Source: Breviolum minutum Mf 1.05b.01 (taxonomy: Eukaryota; Sar; Dinophyceae; Suessiales; Symbiodiniaceae). From it: a stretch of 64,000 nt of DNA. A program made the translations under genes and the position numbers. Shown piece after piece: positions 34,620-46,420 of this stretch. Every line of letters starts with the position of its first letter. The first letter of the stretch is position 1. Where the stretch lies: NCBI GenBank assembly GCA_000507305.1, contig DF239928.1, forward strand, positions 84,877 through 148,876, read 5' to 3'. Under the pieces are notes generated by a model. It was given only the letters and a program-made list of their open reading frames with translations. It was not told the DNA's origin and did no database searches.

Positions 34620-35855
34620 TCACTCCCGCCGCCTTTGAAGCCAAAATCCACCTGCCAGGAGTACCATAGCTGCTGCAGCAATGCTCACCACACAAAGTGC
34701 CGTTGGGAAGGCCTCACCTGAAGATATCGGTGGAGGAGCAGAATCGCTTTTTGGTTCTGCAGGTCGGACAGGTTGTGTGGAAGCAGCTGCTTCATTCGGG
34801 GGCATTGTGGGCGGCTCATTGCCACCATCCATCATTCGAATCTTTGCCTTCAACTCCTCCAATTCTGGCGTTCCACTCAGGCCCCTCACGCCAACAGCAT
34901 CTGCCTTGGCCGAATCAAGAACTTCTTTCATCATTTCCTCACCAAACTTTTGCTGGACTTTGTAGATGGATGTCTCAAACTTCACTTGTGCCATAACTTT
35001 CTCTCTTGTTGCCTCATCACTGTCTTGCTGATGTGGTTCTTCAAGCTTCCTACTGGGAAAGGCAGCTATGACCTCTCTTGCACATAGGAGAAGCCGTTCC
35101 TCTTTGCTGAGATTCACCAGGCTCGCATCGCTGTCTTGCTCCATGGCCCCCTTGGTCATGAGGCAGTATCCTTCTCCTCCAAAATGATCCGGCCGTTCCA
35201 TCTTCATGTAGGGGCAACAAAGATGTAATCCCTGCTTGTCAACCTTCGCAATATAGGGAACTGGTGGTGGAGGTGGCATCCCAGCAGGAATATCTTCCAT
35301 AGTCACCTGGATATCCAAATGCCTTGGATCTTTAGTGGCATCAATCCGAAATTGACCCATGATGGATCTGCCCAGCACTTGCACTCGCACTTGGCAATGA
35401 TCTATAAACTCCATTTCCTGGTCGTATCCTCCCAAAGCTTCTGTCACTTTACCATGCCAACAGCCTCGCAACTCCGACGTAAAATGTCGGTTGTTCACCT
35501 CTATGACTGTCTTTCGCAAGGAATCAGCATCTTCCTTGGAACAGTTGGCAATTCCTTTCTCACAAATGGCAATGGCCTCCTCCCAGCGTTCTAATTCTTG
35601 AAGTGCCGCTGCTTGTCTCGAATAACCTTTCGAGAAGGAGGGAGCCAACTCTACGCATTTCTGTGCATCGGCCAAGGCCTCCCTTGCTGAGTCTCTCAAC
35701 TTCAAATAAGCAGCACTTCGATTGCTGTAGCATAGATGCTGTGCTGGATCACTTTCAAGTGACTCGGTATAAGCTTTCACTGCGCCAGCATAGTCACCTT
35801 TCTTGAATTTGGTATTGCCTTCATCCTTCAGAGCAGCAGCGCTCATGGTTGCCAA
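34620..35855 (-). CDS. Tail-anchored TPR protein with an uncharacterised middle domain
   Basis: 411 residues, one exon. Residues 7-105 form three TPR units of the Hop/SGT type (ALKDEGNTKFKKGDYAGAVK first), with the Lys and Asn carboxylate-clamp positions (KxxGN, YSNR) that bind the EEVD tail of Hsp70/Hsp90. Residues about 125-240 are a beta-rich domain with conserved-looking PRHLDIQVTMEDIP and YCLMTKG segments that I cannot name. About 365-382 is Pro/Ser-rich, then a single membrane helix (about 384-405) and a basic RRRE end, the design of a tail-anchored protein of mitochondria, chloroplast or ER. A chaperone-docking receptor role is inferred. A TGGCTCAA 8-mer lies 25-32 bases upstream of the ATG. 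Confidence 0.85.
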   Translation of the reverse strand: MATMSAAALKDEGNTKFKKGDYAGAVKAYTESLESDPAQHLCYSNRSAAYLKLRDSAREALADAQKCVELAPSFSKGYSRQAAALQELERWEEAIAICEKGIANCSKEDADSLRKTVIEVNNRHFTSELRGCWHGKVTEALGGYDQEMEFIDHCQVRVQVLGRSIMGQFRIDATKDPRHLDIQVTMEDIPAGMPPPPPVPYIAKVDKQGLHLCCPYMKMERPDHFGGEGYCLMTKGAMEQDSDASLVNLSKEERLLLCAREVIAAFPSRKLEEPHQQDSDEATREKVMAQVKFETSIYKVQQKFGEEMMKEVLDSAKADAVGVRGLSGTPELEELKAKIRMMDGGNEPPTMPPNEAAASTQPVRPAEPKSDSAPPPISSGEAFPTALCVVSIAAAAMVLLAGGFWLQRRRE

Positions 35856-36228
35856 ATTGACAACTACAACAGCAACCTGTTGAGCCAGACTTCATGGTGA
35901 TGACAGTGGTGGATGTCAGGAAAAAAACACAGTTGCTAGCAGTAGCTATGATATGTGATGCAATCTCTGTGAATGTTGACTCTTTCACAGCAGTCTCTGC
36001 AGTCGCAATGACTCCTTTATGACAGGATCAGCAGGATCAGCTGAGGAGCTCTGAGTTGGCTTCCGAGGCATAGCGTTGGTGGCATCGCTGGATGCTTACA
36101 ATTGCAATTGCAACACAGAAAAAGTTTGTTTTGTCATTCTATAAGACTTCTTTCAGCAATTGGAGCTGCAACAGTGAACCAATTCGAGATGCTTTCCTAT
36201 GTACATTCACATGGGGCATTCTTTGCCC

Positions 36229-39200
36229 TCACACTGGCACGCTTGTGGTCTTTTCCCATGCCTCTTGGCTGATGCGCTTCATCATTGCCTCCAGGCATCT
36301 TTGCATCAGAAAACCAATTCGATTCATATCAAGTCACTAAAAGTGACCCATCATTTTTCCGCCTTGAGCTGTTTCATGGGACCACACTCGTAGAACTCGG
36401 TAATGCCATTTTTCATCATTTCCTGCCCGTGCGTAACAGGCCGGGCCCGTGCCGGAAATGGAAACAGCCACAACTACACCAAAAATACCTGCCTGAATGC
36501 TCCCCTGCCAAAGGACTGGAGAGGACACCTGAAAGCCAGTCTTCTCTGGTTCGATGCTCAATCAATCCTAGTAGACTAAAACTGAGTTGATATTTTCAAT
36601 CCAGTAATACTGTTGATCCACTGATATTTAGGAAGCTTTCAGATTTTGTTGAGCTCTGAATTGGTGATCCCCGAAAGGTGTGGATCCGACTCCAGCCGTT
36701 GCCGCCGTTGCCTGTTCAGCCAAATCATAGTTGATCTCCCGGGGATCAGTGCCAGCTTTCTGTGGTGCCCCTCGCACGTTCATGTATACCTCAGGATGCT
36801 ACATTTTAACTTTTGAAATACAAACATCTGTCATTGCACAAAGGTAGTAGGAAAGTTTCCGCTCCTTCCCATGAATATTACCTCTTTAACCTTTTGAAAA
36901 TCCCAAATTTTGAACATGTTGCAATCTTCCTTGGAGTATATGATCTCAGGCCCTGACATCCACTCGAGGAAAATTCATCTCAGTAACCCGTACACGAAGA
37001 GCTTTTAGGAGCTTGGCACCTGCTGGTTCCATCAACGATGTATGGAAGGCCTTGGTTCCACAACTTCCATGGTGCCTGGTCCCTCGATGATTTTGGTGAT
37101 TTTTCGTGCCCAAGCGACTCCAGAGGTTTTGAGGTAACGAGCTTGTAACGCTCCTTCCTTCTCACACAAGCCTAGAAGCAAACGTGAGAAGAAAGGAAGA
37201 CGGAACAATTTGGGATACTGAAGTTTTTACACCTGGAAATCTTAACAAATGTTAGCAAAAAAGATTGTTTCAAGAAGGGTTCAGTTCTGAGGCAAATATA
37301 AATGTAAATGCATTTATGTGCACTATATGTAGAGAGAGGGACTAATGTATTTATTTTTTGGGTATTTATTTGCACAGGTATTCATGCAAAAACACATATC
37401 GTATTTAGGGCAACCCTAGCCTGAGAGTGTATAAAAAGGTGTCCCCAGGAATTAAAATATCAAAAAGAAACTCTGGGAGAATATTACGGAGGGTTAGGGT
37501 CAGCAGTTTTCTGCTTTTTGTTGGTTTTGGGCACTCAGAACTCAAAAAAAGGCAAGATCACAAACCCTGACCCCCAAGACCTTTCGATGTTAATATCAAT
37601 GGTTCCCACATTCACCATTTGCTATACCTTTAATAAATTACTCAAGCAATACACTTCAAAAAAGCACTATCACTGCTGGAGCTCACGAAATGGCCTTTAA
37701 GCAACTCGACTGCTGACTTGTCTCCGGAGCATGTGTAGCCCTTGGGGAACAAGTGATTTGCCACCTGCCAAAGAAGCTTGGCTCGTGTGTGACGCCAAAC
37801 GAATCTGCCACTAGCCACTGACCTTGCACACAGCCTCGCGCTCTCCGAAGTTGCCAGCTTGCCTCTTGAGCAAACCAAGAAGAACACTCAATGATATCAG
37901 TGATGAGAATAGGAAGGATGTACAAATGTACAAGGATAATGATGAAGATGATGAAAACACAGGTCGATGGCATACATCACCAAGTTTGCTTTGCCTGGCC
38001 GCCTTCTCACACAGGCTCTCAAGCACCTTCTTTCGAATGAACGAAACATGGGAGGCAGTTAAATGCAGAACCTCCCAGTTCCAAAACAGTGCCATGCATA
38101 CATTTATTATCAAACAGTACAACCAGGTACTAAAAAAGTAACCCACAGCCCCACAGCAGTTGCTGAATCCTGAAGGGAATGCCAAGCAGCTGGAAGGTCA
38201 AGTCCGGCCACTGAAATCATGGCCTGAAAGCATGGGAAATGGTTGTTCTTTTTAAACGCGCAGTTTAGAGGTAACATGTTGTAACATACTGCAATATGCT
38301 GTAATATAATGCAATCCTGAACCATGCTGTAAAACTCTTCTCACCATCTTGCTGTTGGTGTTGTTTTCCAAAAGCACGAGAAAACGATCTGCCTGTGGCG
38401 AGCGTGACGACTCCTGACGGACCAAAATTCTCCAGATTTCGAAGGATATCTCGTTGATATTGTATGGTGATGGCAGGGAGCTCACTGAATGGCTCATGTT
38501 TGTTGGATATCCTGATATCCTGGATACCTTATTATGTCGACTGTTTTGAAGCAATGAAACTAGATGGCGCGGCAGTACATGATCACCCTTTACAAGAGTT
38601 ATCTTGCAAAAATGGACAGGTCACCGACAGGACCATTCAAATGGACACCTTCCAAACAGCAGTCTCTTCAAATACGATCACAGCATTTCCAAGGGCCCCT
38701 AGTTCCTTCCCTCCTCTTGCATCGCATCAGCCCTTACACGCACCACTTTCAAACAATCTTCAAAGCTCAGCATGCCCGAAAAGCATATGGCATTGTACCT
38801 GCCGAAAGGTTTTGTTAAGATGATGCGACCGATGTGGCAGAAAAATCGCGCACTCACCCAAGGAAAGCCCTGCAGTTGCCGAGCATCTTTCAACAATCTC
38901 TGGCTTCTCCAAGCGTAGCTTCTCCAACTGAGCCACACTTGGGGTCGGGGTCAGTGCTCGAAAACCCCAAAAAATGGCTTCACTTGAGCTGCTCAGCTGC
39001 TCACTGCACAACAATTCGCAAGGAACATGGCTGGCTGACAGAATTTTGTCTCCTGCACATCCGAAAAACCTTCATGACTTTGGAACTTTTGGAACTGACA
39101 ACTCTTCCAGTCCTCTAACTTCTCCTCTGGGCCATTCAAGCACAGATCCAAGAGATCATACCTTGGTGAATCATTGAAAGACTAAATTCCTAGACCCTAA

Positions 39201-42200
39201 AGGCACCATAAAATGCTGCTTGGCGCACCCGAGAATTGAATTGGCCTTCTCGATCAATCGCTTACAAGGTTCTAAATCTTTCACCTTCAGCAGTTCCGAA
39301 GGGTCCGAAGGGTTCCATCGATCACCAGCTCACACTAACATCGAGTCGGCAAGTCAAACCTGTGGGCTGTCTTTTTGCTCCATGTTGACACGGTATAGCC
39401 GGTATAGCCGTGGAGTGCGTTGGTTGCAAAGCGTTACCAACACTTGAAAAAGTCGGGAATTGGAGGAATCAAAGCAAATCATCTCGTGGGACGATTGAAG
39501 CTCTATCCGAGATAGGCATGAAGAATCGCGGTATAGAATGCAAAAGGTCAAGAGTACGAAATAAACTTCACTTGTTTGTTTTTCATTCACTTGCGTGCTT
39601 TTTGCTTCAGATGTAAAAAGCAAATGCATTCTATCACAAAACATCTAAAAAATGCTCACACTCTCCACGATGGACGCGTGGAACCATCGATTTCCGTAGA
39701 CCTCTCCTGAGAAGGGCTTACGAGGCTGCATTCTCCACAACAAAGAACCAGGTCATGGTTTGAAACAATTGAAAACATACTATGACATGAGATGATTCAA
39801 AATGAGGGGAACATCTCCGAAAAAATCCTGCTGATCCAACAGTTTGTTGGGAACCACATGTGAATCTTTCGCAACCTGGAGTGAGAGAGATCCGTATAGC
39901 ACAGGGCTCTGCCAGCTTGGCTAGGTGCCAGCAATTTAAAAATATTAGGAGCTGGCAGGAAGCTTTCCCTGGTTATGAACCGGGAGGTTTTAATTTTGCC
40001 ATGGTCATCTGTAAAGAATAGGCATTTGTATGTACAGTGAGGATGGATATGTAATGAAGCTTTGCGTTTTATATTCAAACGACTCGCATTCAGACCCTGG
40101 CACATTGAGCTTCCCTTTCAAACTTCGCCTGCCCTGTCTAAATCTTGTTCTCAAAACAGCATAGCAGTGTCTCTCCAGTCCAAAAATGCTTTTGCTGTGA
40201 CCAGAGAGGGACTCTTGAGAACTTCCGTTGAGTAAAAAGTTCAACGATGGAGCGTGCTTGACTTCGACGACGCTGCAGTTTTAAACATACTTCAGCAATC
40301 TTCAGCATGGCTTTGTTTTTCTGTACAATAACGGCTTTTTCCGCGCCAGCTGCCTTAGATGGCTCGAGAGAGAGCCGCGAATAAGCCAGAAACAACACCT
40401 CCGATAATTATGAATTGCTTGGCCAACATCTCACGTGTGACCCTGACATCTTTCACGCAGAAGCCAGCAGCACTGTCCTGGGAAATTTTTCCGACTTGCT
40501 CAAAACTCGCAAGGTCAACCTACAGGGGTCATGTTTGGTCTTTCTGCAGTGATAACTGAGTCCTTCAAGAAATTCACCAAGTACTGTCTTTCCATATCTA
40601 TACCTCGGTTGTAACCAACTCGCGCACCAAGATTTGAACAAACATTACGGACGACATGAACCGACGGTGAAACTCTGAACCGAGGGACCCAGTTCCGAAG
40701 GAAGTTGATTCACCAAGGCAGGAATGTTTCGACATTTCTCTGTCAACGAAGCTCCATTGGCACAAACCTCCAGTTGCGAGGTTTGAGAGTCTGTTCCTGG
40801 GGAAAAACACCTCGTAGATTTGAGAATTTTGAGAGTTTCTGTCCAAGGAGCAGTCATGTTTAGGGTGAAGAGGAACAGCAAAGGTAATGAGGATAGCATC
40901 TCTCTAAAGATCTTGTCCGCTGCAAAGTCAAACTGGAAGCACACCCTGCAAATGGCAAACAGTTACACTGTACTGTCGCATGGTTGAAATTCGGAGACTC
41001 CTTGGGAGTGTTGCTGAGATCACCTAACACCATAGATGAACTCCGACATGGATCTTGGTCTAAAACCGCTGATTTCTGATTCTCACAGCAGGCACCCTGC
41101 TGGTTGTCTCGCAAAAGAGACAACGTAAACATAGTAAGTAACTACCTATATTTCCATATTTGCAAAGTGCCGGTCGCAAAGACCATCACTCCCATTATGG
41201 CAATACCCAAAACCTGCCAATTCAGGAAGGGCGCATAATGCCACTGGCAATTGAGTAGACAAAGCCAACGGCGCCCAGAACCTGCGCTCAGTTCCAGACT
41301 GGCACACTGCTTGATTCAGAAGCATTCCTAGTGTATTGCAACCTTCTACATATATGTATATGGGCATATACATACATAGAATACATGTTTAAATTATTGA
41401 TAGTATACACATGTTGTTGTGTATAAAAATAGATGTATCAAATAATATAATCATCCATCATAGTAAATTATATGCATCTTTGTTCCAATATGCAAGCATA
41501 TCATTTTTTTGCTACCACTGTTGTGTGGAAAAAGATGGCTCGGCAAGCAGCTCTGCCTGCATTGCAATGAAGCTACTTGCCAGGCCACGTCCCACACATT
41601 TGAGGAGAGCCTGGTCGAGACGGGAGGAGAAACCCAGTGAGTGTTTCACCTCATTGCATCCAGAAGTAATAGATATGCCAATCATATTTCTGGTTCCTTC
41701 TCCGAATAACTTTTGCCCCCCAACAAAATCCAAAAATCCCTGCCTGTAATCTGTTCCAGGTGTGTACTCCAAGTTCAAAATCGGGATCTGAGACCATACT
41801 GAAGCACCAACAGTCCAAGCTTCTGTCCAATGCTGCCAGCATATGACACCTCGACAGCGACGCGACATTTACGGACCTTTTGAAAGTTCGGCCTTTTTGG
41901 TAGAGTCAAAACCAACAGCCCAAGGTCCAAGGCACTGCGTGTAGGCCACAACCATCACCCATGCACTGCAAATAGCAAAGCTCATCACCGAAAGCAACTT
42001 GATGACTTGGCTGGAATGGAAGTTGCCATCTGGGCGAAGGGTGTAAAACTATGTAGAACTTGCAGGATGCTTCCTACTTCATGTCTGCCCTGTAAGGTTT
42101 TAAGGCTGACATATTTGAAACCTGCCAAATCTTCAAGGCATTGTCAAGTTGCGACCGAAAAGAAAAAAAAAAAAACGCTTATCGAAGAAATGATGGACGA

Positions 42201-44910
42201 TCATCCTTCCGTTGATGAATGAAATCATCAACAATAGCACAAAGGAGTGTGATCAAACTTGTCTCCCGGCTTTTTGTTCTAATTCCAATTATCATCATTC
42301 ATGATCATTTATCATCATTTGTCATGTTCATTTATCCACCTGTCCATCCCGACCTGAAGTCTCATCCAAAATGAAAAAGGCTTGATTAATACCTTCAATC
42401 ACCACCACAGTCAGCCAGGTCAAAGCAGATCTGCGCCAATGTTGTCCTGCACAACAAACGAGACTGCCAACGCCTACTGCCATGCCTTGTGGCCTGGTGG
42501 CCTTGTGGCCTTGTGCTTTTTAAAACTTTAGGAGAACATGCTGTTCAAAAAAAAAGACCCAAACCCATCTCCAGAGACATTTCGCCATTCCAAATTGAAA
42601 TCAGCCAGAAACCTAAGAGGTGCGAATCTGCCAGATGTCCATTTCAAGTCTGAAATTCGAAACCTTTGAAAAACAAGCTTTCAGCTCCATTACATTTCCA
42701 TTATCAAGTTATACGTTGGACTTTCAAGGAACTCATGCATTTGACATGCATAAGACAAGGAACTCATTGAGCTTTCCCACGGCGAGCATCACATCTCTAG
42801 ATCTCAAGGATATCAGAAGAAGCAAAGGACACCTCAACGAAGATGTGTCAAGAATCAACAGAGTGACCCAAAGCCACGACAATGGCAGTGCAATCATCAA
42901 GTAGAATCAAGCAAGCCACAACGCAGAGGCTATGATGTAGAAGACTTTGCTGATAATGCTTGAAAAGTATTGGACTTGGAGGTTGTGCCAGCTATCGGAG
43001 AGCAAGAGGGATGCCACCGCTATGAGGGCTTGCAAGGGCATAGCAACATACCTGGAAGGCGAGGAGCAAGTAGATATTCAGGTGTTCCTGCAATATGGTG
43101 ACTGGCTGACTTGCAAACATTTGGGAAAATGAAAATTGTAAATCTGGCAGAAATGATCTCAAATTGAAGTGAGCAAGCTAAAGATCTACAAAAGGTCTTC
43201 TGGGGATCTGATATGAAGCGATTTTCAGAAGTCTTCACCCAGTGATGAAGCTTACGTGAAACCAAGCTACAAAAATTTTGGCATTCCAAAGAGGATCTTC
43301 GAGCCCAAGTCATCTGGCTCCTCATCAACGGAACCCCGTGGCTGTTTCCCAACCAATGGGAATCAGATCCCTTTCTGAGTACTTCAATTAAACAATTAAA
43401 AGTTGGATGTCAAAGTCTATTGAAACATGGTTTCCTTGCAACTCACTTGCACTTCAGTGTCCTGAGCTTTGTCATCTTGGCTGACCCATTTTTCGAGGAT
43501 TTGAGCTTGTGCGCCTGCCAATACGAGGCCGTCACAGGCCTGGGTAAAAAATATAAAATATTTCATGCAACAGGGGAACCTGAGGTGAGTGCTTGGTGAC
43601 TGGGGGTCTTGAATCAACACCTTGCAACCCAGAAATCAGTGACTCCCAGCCTTTGTTGATGTGAGCCAGCGTCATGGTTGCAGTGTTCAAGCGATTATCG
43701 CCCGCACCTGGTTGCATTTTATAACAATGATCAAGTTTGCCCCTCAAAATGTCCCGAAGAAAAGTGGAATTCGACTTTCAACCCACGGCACCTGCGTCCA
43801 AAGTGTTGGGGATGTTTGTTGGCGGAATCACATCACCACCCGGAGCTATAGAGAGCAGGTTCTCACCATTGTATCTTGCATGATTTGAATGAAGGGACAT
43901 ACCTTCATCTCCACTCTCAATGGACATGGATGGTACCCTTCGAACGCTGGCATCAGCCAACATCATCGCCAATTCCAATTGCTCCACACTGGGAACTCTG
44001 CTGCCATTGATTTTTATGTTTGTATTTGGACTTGCTTTTGATATTCTGGATTCTCTTCTCTGGCTAAGGACACCAGAGAAGATTTCTGAAGGTGCAGTAG
44101 GTGGAGGGGTCACAGCACCCTTGCGAGGCAGGAGTGTTTTCAATTTCTGCGTCACTGCCTGGGACTTCTTGAAAGCAAGAGAAAGTTGTTCATGTGATTC
44201 TACATGAAGCTGTCGCAAGTTCTCCAGATCTCTCAGCACGGTCTCCGGGTACTCTGTGGACTCCATTGCAAGACGGCAAGACGGGGTGAGGTACTCAGGT
44301 ACTCACGAAGTCGGCGATGCTATGCATTGAGTGTGATCATCATGGGTCATTGGGTTATATAACGAATTGCTGTGATTCTCAAGGTCACATGCTTTTGCCG
44401 CCCATAACTGGCCCCAGATCGAGCCGAATGCCAAATGCAGTTAGCTTGGCAGTGCCACTTTTAGCCAAGCTGACTATTCTGTCAAAAAAATTCTACGCAT
44501 CCGGATGGGTTTTTCAGAAAGTGGGTTTAGCCTAGCAGTCTTCACAGTCAAAGGTTGTCGTGTGTGATGTGCCAGTCATCGCCTCTGCGAGCATCTTCAC
44601 ATATTGAGATCCTTGACCTGGAAGGCGAAGATAAATATGGGGATGGGGATAGGGATGAGAATGGCCGGGAAGGCATACAGGTAGATACATGGATAGGGTG
44701 AATAGATGGATGGATGGACAGGTAAATAAATAGATTTCTAGATTTATGTATCCACTGGTAAATATGTAAGACAGTTCGTTTATGCCGTGCCCCATTTATC
44801 AATCTGTATAGCCGTTGTGTACGTGGAAAAGGAATGCAAAGCTTCGATATAACCAGCAAGGCCACACCTGGGAAAAGGATAGCAACTGGAAGCTTCTGTT
44901 TGGAGCTCTC
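36229..44910 (-). CDS. fabD: Malonyl-CoA:ACP transacylase, 18 exons resolved
   Basis: Moves malonyl groups from CoA to acyl carrier protein for plastid or mitochondrial type II fatty-acid synthesis. Exons: 44910-44868, 44617-44583, 39284-39229, 39161-39113, 39052-39005, 38927-38854, 38798-38714, 38413-38393, 38223-38191, 38029-37981, 37857-37823, 37764-37687, 37157-37119, 37050-36958, 36789-36712, 36528-36493, 36422-36363, 36288-36229. They sum to 972 nt (323 codons plus stop), all phases agreeing. Motifs: LFPGQGSQYVKML, KFCQPAMF, AGLSLGEY with the nucleophile Ser, LSFEDCLKVV, AFHTSLMEPA with the catalytic His, YMNVRG, ITEFYECGPMKQLK, AMMKRI. Nine donors are GT, six GC, two GA; all acceptors AG, mostly AG|G. 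The targeting-peptide exon upstream of 44910 was not found. Exon 12/13 and 5/6 edges are the least certain. Confidence 0.88.
40355..44266 (-). CDS. Coding exons inside the large MCAT intron (nested gene or genes)
   Basis: Within intron 39285-44582 of the transacylase gene, same strand. A 5' part starts at 44266 (MESTEYPETVLRDLENLRQL), runs to a GTATGT donor at 43902, joins in phase to 43707-43621 (DNRLNTATMTLAHINKGWES), and 43539-43447 (LVLAGAQAQILEKWVSQDD) ends at a strong GTGAGT donor. Further down, 41310-41150 shows two hydrophobic segments (VLGAVGFVYSIASGI and VLGIAIMGVMVFATGT), 41130-40660 Cys-containing frames (NQQGACCENQ), and 40519-40355 a last segment (VTREMLAKQFIIIGGVVSG) before a stop. 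The latter set resembles a four-helix, tetraspanin-like protein, weakly. One gene or two cannot be decided; a joint between 43447 and 41310 was not found. Confidence 0.42.
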
Positions 44911-45194
44911 CTGTAAGAAACAAGAAGTGAGGCTTGTTTTGAAGATGATACCTGCACCCTCACATTTAAGCGGCATCGCTCCATTGTGGGTTTTTTTTCT
45001 TCTTAAAGTCTGATCCCTACTGTTCTCCAAACATTGCACTTTCTCGAGAAGCAGAGTCCTCCAGTCGTTTGTCCACGTCTGGCAGAATAATTAATGGCGC
45101 TTCCTGGTCACCACGAAACAACAGAAATGAGGGACCCCCAAATCTCTAGAGGTCTTTTTGAGGGAAACGAGTCCATGGACCGTATATCTGACGC

Positions 45195-45355
45195 TCATGT
45201 CGTGTCCTTTTTGAAGAGCTCCATCGCTTTCTGAACACTTCGAATCGTCATAGGATCGCCATACCTTTCTGCAAGCTGCTTCACGTGATCAACGCTTCCC
45301 CAAACTAAGCCTCCTGCTGCATGGCTCGTTGCAAGGGGGACACCTCTTCACCTAC
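45195..45355 (-). CDS. Terminal exon of an unidentified gene
   Basis: The minus strand reads GLVWGSVDHVKQLAERYGDP, then MTIRSVQKAMELFKKD and a TGA at 45197-45195, after a CCGTAG acceptor-like site. Composition and helix pattern are clearly coding. It lies between the last resolved exon of the saccharopine-dehydrogenase-like gene (46421) and the first resolved exon of the transacylase gene (44910), so it is either the true 3' end of the former or a separate small gene. No family recognised. Confidence 0.5.
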
Positions 45356-46184
45356 GGAGTAAGCTGAGAAACCCTGCAACTACATTGAAATCACAAGAAA
45401 TCACAAACATAGCTGAAGATAGCAGTACCAAGCTTCGCCTTGAATCTTCATATTCTGCTGAGGATCTGCACCTGAAAAAAGCTTTAAGTTGAAGGTTGAA
45501 TGGCAAGCCTTCAAATCTGACTCTTTGCAAAGCGCAAATTGCAGTCTTTTTGCGCTCCCAGTTCAGCAAGATTCACCTGGCAAAGGAATTTGAAAGCAGA
45601 CGTAGACTGCTTATATCTTCTTATTTTTGTTGTATTTGTTTTGGACTTTGCGCACCTTCTGTCTATTGCATCTCCTAAAGTTGGCATCTTTAAAAAAGTC
45701 TTCAAGCATGTCATCACCTATCAGACCCCATATATTCACAAGTTTAGCCCCTTTCCAGGCCTAGCCGGAAGCCGCAGGAAATGGTGCCTTCGGTGCTTGT
45801 GAGTCGTCCAAGCAGTTCTCGACGTACTTCCTGCACAGTACTCCACCAGGGCTTGTGAAATTCTACAAATATCATATTACAGGCCCTACTGTTACATCGA
45901 CGAAACATTGGTTGCGTTACACCTACATATATACGTACATGACAAATGTCAGGATTCCAATCAGCACAAAAGATGAATCCCCTAGCATCGCTGTTGACAG
46001 AACAAAGAGGAAGACTCTGCAGTAAGGGGCCTTATCTTCAGCTAGACGCTCTGGAAGATATACCCCTGGTTGCCAAGGGAAAGGGGAAGCTCCCCAGAAG
46101 CCACGTCCTGAGAAGGACCAGATCTCAATCCAAAGTCAAAAAGGCAAAAAGACAATGAAATGATGGCAATTTATATAAATCTAT

Positions 46185-46318
46185 AAGGTGGGCCCCTACC
46201 AATTATGAATGGAGTTATAACCTCTATCAATGGCCTTAAAAATGGGTGACTGCAGGTATAACCCCGACAAGTGGAGTTATGGGCCTATACTTCTAACTGG
46301 TTTTGGGGCCCACCTTGT
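46185..46318. repeat. Inverted-repeat (MITE-like) element
   Basis: Arms TATAAGGTGGGCCCC at the left and its near-exact reverse complement GGGGCCCACCTTGTA at the right, about 130 bp apart, with further inner symmetry around GGAGTTATAAC and GTTATGGGCC. No coding capacity. A related half-site occurs near 1576-1620. Confidence 0.7.
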
Positions 46319-46420
46319 ACATTCACACAACAAATTTCAATCTCCACTTAAAATCTTGTAAACCCACAGAATCATCATCTTTTTCCATCCAACTTGACGC
46401 TTCCATGGTACCATCGATAC

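Noticed and set aside
34620..35855. Full dinoflagellate spliced-leader gene anywhere in the window
   Set aside because: No complete leader sequence was noticed on either strand; only the 8-base relic near 35880.
36628..36798. Long version of the YMNVRGAPQKAG exon ending in a stop codon at 36628
   Set aside because: The family alignment and the next exons (SSPVLWQGSIQ and on) show that the exon ends at a GC donor at 36711; the stop is intronic.
42900..43060. Possible PP2C-like segment (DDCTAIVVAL) on the minus strand in the large MCAT intron
   Set aside because: The short motif-like stretch lies in one of two competing open frames without a second PP2C motif nearby, so it may be chance.
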